Positions 56,766-64,000 of a stretch of 64,000 nt of DNA are shown in pieces. The notes beneath the pieces were generated by a model, which saw only the letters and a program-made list of their open reading frames with translations, ran no database searches and had not been told where the DNA came from. Made by a program: the position numbers and the translations under genes. Position 1 is the first letter of the stretch, and every line of letters starts with the position of its first letter. Source of the stretch: Trichosphaerium sp. ATCC 40318 (lineage: Eukaryota > Discosea > Flabellinia > Trichosidae); contig JALMLS010000143.1 in NCBI GenBank assembly GCA_038496445.1, forward strand, positions 186,001 through 250,000, in the 5' to 3' direction.

Positions 56766-56937
56766 ACGAAGCGTAAAACTATAAACAAATACTAGGTTTG
56801 ACTTTTTTTTGATTGATTGAACGACAATAACAGAGTATTATAAATGTTGAGCTGTGGTATGTCTACTTTATGCTTTAACAAACTAATTGTTTATTGCTCT
56901 TGGCATAGCAACTCGTTGCAGGTTTAGTATAGAGGAT

Positions 56938-58797
56938 TTAACCTGTCAATTGCAAACATGACAACCAAGGGCAGTTTACTTTAGGGAACATTTCACGTAG
57001 TACAGCAGCGCTACTACTACTACACGAACCCCAATTTAATAATTCCATTTGTTCAGGATCTAGTGTACCATATAAAATGCCCGTGAGAGCACTAACAAAA
57101 GTTAGTAGTACACAAAACATCAAAGAAAAATTGAGTACACTATATTCAACTCAACATCAGTTGATGTGTTGCTAGACTCTTTCCTTGACACTTTTAGATT
57201 CCCTAAAGGCAATTACCTTTAATCAGAATAATGTGGTACTACCTTCTAGTGAAGAAAACTCAAAAACTCCATTGTTCCATTCTGCATGTTCATCATGTAC
57301 TTTAATACACAAAACCTTTTCACAGATCCCCACTTTTAAACCTTCAAGGCTAGTCAGTATATAACGTGTAACGTAAGTAGTTGTTGCCTGAAAGTGCCTC
57401 TATATTTACAACGCGACCCATTGCAACATTTCTATGCTTCTTATCACTGAATACTGTGACATCAATATCTGGTACCCATGACTAGATTTTAACTGAAAAC
57501 ACCAAAAAAACCTTGTTCTTTCACATACCTCTGGGTATTCGAATGGTTTCTTAGGTAAGCTAATAATATTGAATGGGATAAACTAGCTATTGGATAGATT
57601 ATAGAGCGTACTTTACTAGAGGAACCTGACCTGCGTATAGACGTATAAAATACAGGAGTCCATATAGCCCTTTAAGGTTTGCATACAAAAAGTCGTGAGC
57701 AAATAATTCACCTTCCCAGGCACATGATGTCTTGTAAACCATAGCTCCAATAACTTCGGAACTTAGGTAAGTAATGTCAACGGTTGTAGAGAAAATAAGT
57801 TTGGATGGACAGACAAATGCAAAAGTCTGATATCAAATTCTTCAGTATGGCTCAAACTAACCTTCCTTGGACGAAGAATCTCGCACTATAGCCAGAAAGT
57901 AATGCTTAGCATTACGCAGACGATTTATTTTCGATGTGGGCCAAATAGTAAATCTAAGAAAGAGTGGTAACTAAATAATACTGACACAAACATCTTCAAT
58001 ACCCGTGGATTTTCTTTGCCATCACATCAAGAAATTTGGTGTATGTATCAAAGTGCTCATAGATTTCAAGGCGCTCCAATGTAACCTGTAATAAGTGTTA
58101 GTACTAGAAACATAGATAAAGCACATACGTCTGGTGTAGTCTTCATAAATGTACCAAGATTGGCTGGATTAAACGTGAAACGTTTAGATTGTGAAAATGA
58201 AGCATATCCATACTGTGTATACACACTCTCTTTGAATGGGTATAGACTCGAAAAAATGTATCCATCATCCTTCATTCGTTTAAAAGATGCCACCATTGTT
58301 TTCTTGAAGAACCCTAATCAAGAGAATAAGAAAAAACGAAGAAAAGTGCCACTCAATCTGTGGCAAAACTGCTAAGACTCTAGAGGTAGTACCTTGCCGG
58401 CGACTTTCGGGCAAGCAGTTCACTCCTTTTAGCCCACATGATAGAACTACATTGCCTAGTTCTATGTCAAATGCGCGTTAATTCACTTTGACCTAACCCC
58501 GAAAATTATGCTTCATTGGGAGCATGCTGAGGCTCGCTTTGGGTACATTGTCTTCGTAAAGACACAGTATTGTTTCGTCTAGTAATAATAAACACCAACA
58601 GTGTAAAATAGCGCTTTTGGAGCTTAAATCCGACGTAGTAGCGCTACTGTACCTTTCGCGGCCGCTATCGCTGCTTTTAGCGCCTCGGGCTGTGTAAAGT
58701 TCTGAGCTGGTTGGCTTGGGTAGAATGAGGCGCCCCATAGCTTTGTTAGCATTGCTATATCTTTGGTTTCTTTTATTTCAATGTTTGGAGCACTCAT
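56938..58797 (-). CDS. Eis-like GNAT N-acetyltransferase with SCP2-type C-terminus
   Basis: Many short exons. ATG 58797 gives MSAPNIEIKETKDIAMLTKL and WGASFYPSQPAQNF. Next DETILCLYEDNVPKASLSML, then GVNCLPESRRQG (near 58390-58430), which is the acetyl-CoA-binding Q/RxxGxG-like motif A of GNATs. MVASFKRMKDDGYIFSSLYP and FKESVYTQYGYASFSQSKRF match the LYPfxxxxYxxxGYE signature of the Eis family. A second GNAT-like half has GAMVYKTSCAWEGELFAHDF and LKGLYGLLYFIRLYAG, and the C-terminus has VPDIDVTVFSDKKHRNVAMG and GTLDPEQMELLNWG, ending CLQLTG at stop 56938, like the SCP2-type domain. Eis enzymes acetylate amines; the substrate here is unknown. The family is chiefly bacterial and fungal, so transfer is possible, though introns show long residence. 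Confidence 0.7.
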
Positions 58798-59218
58798 GAT
58801 TGCCTATTAGCTGATTTTCTGACAAGCTGAAAAGAGCTTTTGCGGTCAACATTAGTTTATTGGGGAATTTTCTTAGAAATCGATTTTGACAATTAGCGAG
58901 AATATAAGAATTCACTGTATGGTTTTGTTGAACACAATTTTGATGGTAATTTTTATGGTCACAAACGTGGTGGATTCTACTTCATAGTTGTTCACAAGTT
59001 CCAAAATGTCGGTGTAATTTGTCACATACAAACTTTTTTCTTGTGTACTATGTTGTATTGGCTAGTAAAGTACAACATCAAAGGCTGCGCTAGAGCCACT
59101 AGACGTTGAAGTCTTCCTACCAATCACATGTGTATGTTGAGATGAATGAGTAGGTGTTAGGGAACAAGAGTATCTAATGGAGGTTTAAGCATGTTGTTTG
59201 AAGTCAATATGTTGAAGT
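58798..59218. other. Spacer with copy C of the dispersed element
   Basis: Promoter of the Eis-like gene (-) and 3' flank of the tRNase Z gene (-). It contains a perfect 8-pair inverted repeat (ATGTTGTA 59050-59057 / TACAACAT 59071-59078) directly before copy C of the three-copy element. Confidence 0.5.
59083..59125 (+). repeat. Short dispersed element with hairpin, copy C
   Basis: It reads GGCTGCGCTAGAGCCA, then AGAC...GTCT as a four-pair hairpin, then TCCTACCAATC. Same order and strand as copies at 30157 and 44882. Confidence 0.5.
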
Positions 59219-62200
59219 TTATTTTTCAGACAATTCATTGCTGTGAGTGTACATAACTTTAAGAACATCAAGCATCTTCGGTAAATAAGAAAGCCAAGCA
59301 ATATTGATTGTCATTAAATCAAACGTAACAATAATTCTATCTTGTGGACAAAGAGGTGCTTCTCCCCATTTACCAGTATTATACAAATCATGATCATTAA
59401 TACAATCTTCATTCTTGCATTTAACATCATGCAATGTAGGAACTGTAAAAGCTAGAAGAAAGATTAGATAAACTGCACGTTGTTTGAATATTGTTTCACA
59501 AAGAAAGGGTTGCAGCTGACAAGAAAATTGTTTCAGACGATGAGAAGTGCGAAGTTATTTTCGTAGTCTGACTGACTTGGCGGTAAAACACGTGATAGTC
59601 AGGCTTTCATAATTCGTTGAAAGACTGCCAAACGCAAAATGAAGGCGAGTAAAAGATGTTTGCAATGAGGGAACGTTAAAAAAAAACGTACTTTTAGAGG
59701 GTGTTAATCTCTTTTCTGTTGGCATTAGATCACTCACTGGAAACGAGTTTAACTTTCCGCTGAAGTGGTTAAGTACTAGTGTGTGCGCATTCATAAGATG
59801 GGCTACATGTCGGGCTTCAGAAAACGTCGAATGTCCTTTCTTCAAAGCTGATTTAATATCCTGAGTTTTTTTAAGTAACACGCAGTAAACAACCAGTATG
59901 CAGCACATACGCATAACATACCTGATCGCATAGTGTTGCCTCATGCACTAATATAGTACAATCTTTTCCCAGATCAATTAATGCTTTACTAGGTCTCAAA
60001 TCGCCTAAGGATGAACGAATAAGAATTTCGACTTGCAGTTAAAAAAAGCGACTAACCTGACATAACTAATTTCCATCCTCGCTTACTTGTAATTACAAGA
60101 GCATGCGCATCTACACAGTGTTGTACTTCTACTGTTTGAAACTGTGTAAAGTCCATGGCAGCTTCGAAAAAATCGCTAAACAAGTTAGAATCAACTTCTG
60201 TAGTATTTACAGTGACATACTTTAACTCATGTTTCTCATTGTAGAATGACGCTTGGTGATAAAATGTGTACTTAAGAGATATCCTAGAACAAAGAGCAAG
60301 CTCTTGAAGAGTCCCTTCGAAATAGTACGGCCCGATTATTGGTATAGGTTCAACCACAACACCACGACGCTCAAGCTCCTAAAAAAACACTTAAATACTC
60401 CAAGATAGAAAGCAAAATGACAATACCTCTTGTCGCTTGGAAAGTAAATGGTAAATACCATTATGGTGGTCTGGATGTTTATGAGATATCCATACAGCCC
60501 CTATATTAACCAGTACATCACTAATTTTATCACCATACTTTCTACAGAGCTGAATGTATGTTCCAGCTCCGCAATCAACCAGCAAGCTTTTTTTGTTTTA
60601 GTATCTATAAGTGTACTGCTCACTAGTCACAGTATGTTAGTACTATTCACGAGTATACTTTTCAACGCACCATTTCTTGTGTTTAGTGGGGTAGCTGCGG
60701 CAGTGCCAAGGAATACAAGTTCCAAAGAGTCGGCATCAAATTCTGGCTTTGTTTTTGCTTTTTCATCATTGTATTGCTTCAAAATAGATTCAATGTCGCA
60801 CTTTGAAGACAATAATGCCTTTGCATTGTTCTTTAGTGGCTTTGGAACTTCATCTCTCTTGATAGTTTGCTTTTTCAACGGCAGAAAGTGATATTTCAGT
60901 AGAAAGTCACCACAGGTGCATTTTAAGCCTTTCAGAACATTCATGTCAACTAATCATTGTTAGAGGTTTCTCTTTTGTATCAAGTGTACATTTTCGGCAT
61001 GACGGAAGCGATCTTTCGAATGCCTTTGGTTCTACCATACTCAACCAATTGAGTAACTGCTCACTTCTCATGATTTTACCAGAGATGCCAGCACTATCAT
61101 TAACGAACATGTGCTAAAAACAGAAAAAAGTAAGAATACGTTATACCGCATGTTGATATTAAACCTACCTCTGTTTTACCAAACTTACTCATCCACTGTA
61201 CGTATTTTTTGTTCAAAATTATTGACATTGGTGCAAAGTGAACAACACAGGCCATCTATTAACATCAACAAAAAACAAAAAGGTAACAAAATGACCAAGT
61301 ACCTTTGTTTCGCTTTTAAAATAGCTTTGCCATGATTCATGCTCAATTAAATTATCCAAGTATTTCTCGTCTGGACAATCAATAATAGCTATAACCTATT
61401 TGATTCACATGAGCTCCCTCAAACAATAGAAAAAACGGTTGGTTTTTTTCTCCCATTTTTTTGACTTACAGGACCTGGTTCTTCTTTACCTATCATGCAA
61501 TCTTGTGAAGTTACAACAGTACCATCTTCAAGCGTTACAGATTTACCACTAACCAGAATACCAAAGTCTTTTCCAGGTTTCACACCGAGTTCCCTGGCTC
61601 TTTTTGGATTAAACTTTGGAGGAATGCTAGGTGTATGTATACAGTAGCTTATACTGTTAGCACAGTATCTTGGAGCTAAGCACTAGGTATAAGTACAAAC
61701 AAACTATGGCAAAGATGTTGTGTTTTGTAGTTTCTTAAGCACCTATCATATTGGCAGGCCTATCATAACCCATAAAAATATCAAGTTCGTTTAACAAATC
61801 TTGTTCGGCAGTTTTCTAAACTTGCTTGTTACTAAAAACGATATGGATGTTTATCAATATAATAAACACATGTAAGAATATAGTGTTGCGCGTTGCGGGT
61901 ACCTTAAGCATTTCTACGTTATTTCTTTTTGGGTCAAGAGCCAGTTCCTTCTTAGATTCATACCAATCATATTTCTCTTTGGTATCACAATAATATTTTT
62001 GCTCAACAGAAATCACGTTTCTGAAACATGGATTAACCATTGTCGTAATCTTTGAGTTTATCTCCCTTTCCGAGGGTGGATTTGGGCTAACAAGAATAGG
62101 TTTCACGGTAACAGTATTACCTTTATTTTTTGTGTTAGAATTTGAATAAAAAATGAACAAATACACGCCATAAACCGTACCTCCGTTATCAATGATGATA

Positions 62201-62741
62201 TCTTTTTCTTTTTTATGTATCTCCCTTAGTTTTAAAAGCAATTCTGGTCTTAACAGACGTCAGTAAAACACAATAGTGGAAAGTCCGGGAAACGACAGTG
62301 CGTACAGCCATAGAAAGTATCGCGTAGCGAAAATCATGTCTATGAGACCTCTCGGACCGTAGATTGTTAGGTCTTCGCGTGTCACCTTCAATTCGTATGG
62401 CAAATCTATATATGTGCTTAATACGTAGCCACAGTCGCATTTTTGAACTCTCTGTGCATTTAAAAGTTGTAAAACGCTGTACTAACCTGTAATTCCACTT
62501 AAAACCGCCCAATCACACCTAGTTATAAACAGGTGGCTTATTTTACGCAACTTTACACCATTTGAAATCCAAAGCCGTTTAGCGCCTTCTCCTGAAGTAA
62601 TAGTTAAGCGTAAATACGCACCACATTGCTAATACCGCTATTAAAAACCATTCTGAACTTCTGAAATACTACTTGGACACTAGGCATTGTATCCCTCTCC
62701 TCAGAGGTTCCAAGAACCTGCACAAAACCTTGTCCACTCAT
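59219..62741 (-). CDS. ELAC2: tRNase Z, long form (ELAC2-like)
   Basis: Many exons from ATG 62741 (MSGQGFVQVLGTSEERDTMP). The N-terminal half is the degenerate metallo-beta-lactamase of long tRNase Z: FNSGIS...GEGAKRLWISNGVKLR, DLPYELKVTREDLTIYGPRG, then a long linker. The C-terminal half is catalytic: LELVFLGTAAATPLNTRN (near 60700), ISHKHPDHHNGIYHLL (near 60470; HxHxDH zinc motif), TVEVQHCVDAHALVITSKRG (60120), a GD/DLRPSKALIDLGKDCTILVH-EAT segment (59960-60050), KGHSTFSEARHVAHLMNAHT and LVLNHFS (59770). The C-terminus IIVTFDLMTINIAWLSYLPK matches the FD.M.i....P..L end of ELAC2. It removes 3' trailers from pre-tRNAs in nucleus and mitochondria. Loss of any key ligand is not seen. Stop 59219. 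Confidence 0.88.
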
Positions 62742-62915
62742 TGCGTATGTTCTAAAATAACTTTTAATTAAGTTGTTATTTTCAGCTTTTCTTCCAACGG
62801 AATTCTCAACTTGTTAGACACGTAATCAAGTACTTGTTAAGAATGGTAATGAAAACAGACATGTACAATATACTACGCTTCATTGCAATTACATTTGACA
62901 CGTCAACATAGTTAG

Positions 62916-63284
62916 TTATTCTACACAAATTCCATCAACCCATATGTTTTGGTACTTTAATTTTCCACTTTTGTACCATATTTTACTTTTGCCATGTAGT
63001 TTACCATCAAGCCACATGGTTCGAAAATGTAGCTGTCCATTCTCATGCCACCCTTTACTTTCACCAGTCTTTTTACCATCAACCCATATGTAGCGGCACT
63101 TAAGTTGTCCACTTTTATACCATTGCATCCATATTCCTTTTTTGTGAAGCGTTTCATTAAAATGAGTATTAATTGCAGCTCTCTTTGATAGAGTGTGGTA
63201 TTTTGTGAATACTTCCTCATTGAAACTACAAATGTAAGTTTGTAGTTCACGTGGAATATCCAGTAAACTCAGGGAAGAACTCAA
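62916..63284 (-). CDS. Short F-box-like protein with MORN/YwqK-type repeats
   Basis: Single exon, 122 codons from ATG 63284 (MSSSLSLLDIPRELQTYICS). The LLDIPRELQTYI motif and the following FTKYHTLSKRAAINTHFNET correspond to the F-box-like N-termini at 13820 and 30883. Only about three repeats follow: KGIWMQWYKSGQLKCRYIWV, TGESKGWHENGQLHFRTMWL, HGKSKIWYKSGKLKYQNIWV, with the fixed WVDG ending, and it stops at TAG 62916. It is either a young short paralogue or a truncated one; the stop follows a complete unit, so no damage is evident. Confidence 0.75.
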   Translation of the reverse strand: MSSSLSLLDIPRELQTYICSFNEEVFTKYHTLSKRAAINTHFNETLHKKGIWMQWYKSGQLKCRYIWVDGKKTGESKGWHENGQLHFRTMWLDGKLHGKSKIWYKSGKLKYQNIWVDGICVE

Positions 63285-64000
63285 TTTACTATATTTCTGC
63301 TTGTGCTTGACATCAGCCTTTTCAAAATGTTAGTGTTCTAGCAACATTTAACACTATAAAATAATAGTTGCAAAAGCACAGACACAAAAGGCCAAAACTT
63401 GGAAAATGATTGCTTAGAAATCATGCCGAACTTCGTTAAATGCAGTGCAAACCCTTTTGGAAAATGTTTATAATAAGTCACATGGTCGCCTTCATTTGAA
63501 ACTGGGACATTTTTTATGACTCTTTAATAAATCTACAAAATTACACAGATCCAGTCAATCCCGTACGAGTTCGTTACAAAACTGAGCGCTAGCTGTTTAT
63601 GTGGTTTTTCGTACCATATGGCAGTAATAACTACGGATTTATTAAACTGCGGTTATTAGCGCAAGCTTAGGCTATGTGAAACTTGTAGAAGATTTATTGA
63701 GAAATGAGTCAATGAAGTTCGACCGGAAATAAACTAAAAGCCGCTAAGGGCACCCTCTATTTTATCAAATATGATACCGTTTGTCAGCGGAACACGTGCT
63801 AAATAGAATGAGTTTGACACTTGCTATTCAGTTAACAGTAATTTGATACGCAGATAGTGATAAGTGAACGCTATTTGTGTCTAATTACTTTCAACCATAT
63901 TGTCCGTATCATTCAAGTTTGTAACAGGTTTGGCAGCTCTTATCAGTTCTGTTAGTTCTCGCAACAGCTTTGACAAATGTTGGCAAATGAGATTAAAACC
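63285..64000. other. Intergenic spacer at right edge
   Basis: No gene seen. It holds one CACGTG (about 63794) and the second copy of the 25-base repeat with its diverged downstream part. Confidence 0.45.
63898..63922 (+). repeat. 25-base exact repeat, copy 2
   Basis: Identical to 50044-50068; similarity continues downstream in fragments to about 63980. Confidence 0.7.

Overview
This window is intron-rich nuclear DNA from a unicellular or fungus-like eukaryote, AT-rich by eye. Most genes are cut into exons of about 50-200 bases by introns of about 40-150 bases, with T-runs on the sense strand and many 5' splice sites reading GTAC. The lineage cannot be fixed from sequence alone. A Zn(II)2Cys6 zinc cluster and a membrane hybrid histidine kinase point towards fungi, amoebae or related protists. 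Several F-box proteins with MORN-like or leucine-rich repeats look like families expanded in amoebae and in the giant viruses that infect them. Gene models below were spliced by eye, so exon edges are provisional.

Left part (1-16.7 kb): a tankyrase-like ankyrin-repeat plus PARP-catalytic gene running off the left edge (-), a glutathione S-transferase (-), a putative mitochondrial ATPase-like protein (+), a secreted beta-trefoil lectin (+), a SPEC3/Stum-like membrane protein (+), a secreted/transmembrane LRR receptor-like gene with one repeat per exon (+), an F-box/MORN-like gene (-), and an LYR-motif mitochondrial protein (+) converging on a small membrane protein (-).

Middle (16.8-42.7 kb): a single-exon F-box/LRR gene (+), a WD40-like gene (+), a membrane hybrid histidine kinase (-), a possible 7TM protein, a tandem-repeat protein of a DWY...YP..W..WKF type (+), a 3-kb gene-poor stretch holding a tRNA-Asn-like sequence, the largest F-box/MORN-like gene (+), an unknown probable mitochondrial protein (-), and a 7-kb tuberin (TSC2) homologue with its RapGAP domain (+).

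Right part (42.7-64 kb): a small unknown gene (-), a Zn2Cys6 transcription factor (-), a second F-box/LRR gene (-), a 2.2-kb spacer, a beta-carbonic anhydrase with a C-terminal extension (-), a secreted unknown protein (-), an F-box/NHL protein (-), an Eis-like N-acetyltransferase (-), a long-form tRNase Z (-) and a short F-box/MORN-like gene (-).

Themes: signalling and regulation (TSC2, histidine kinase, zinc cluster, PARP), ubiquitin-type adaptors (six F-box-like N-termini joined to three repeat types), and mitochondrial/RNA housekeeping. Unexplained signals include a large excess of the palindrome CACGTG, a three-copy short element with a probable hairpin, and a dispersed repeat shared by 50.0 and 63.9 kb.
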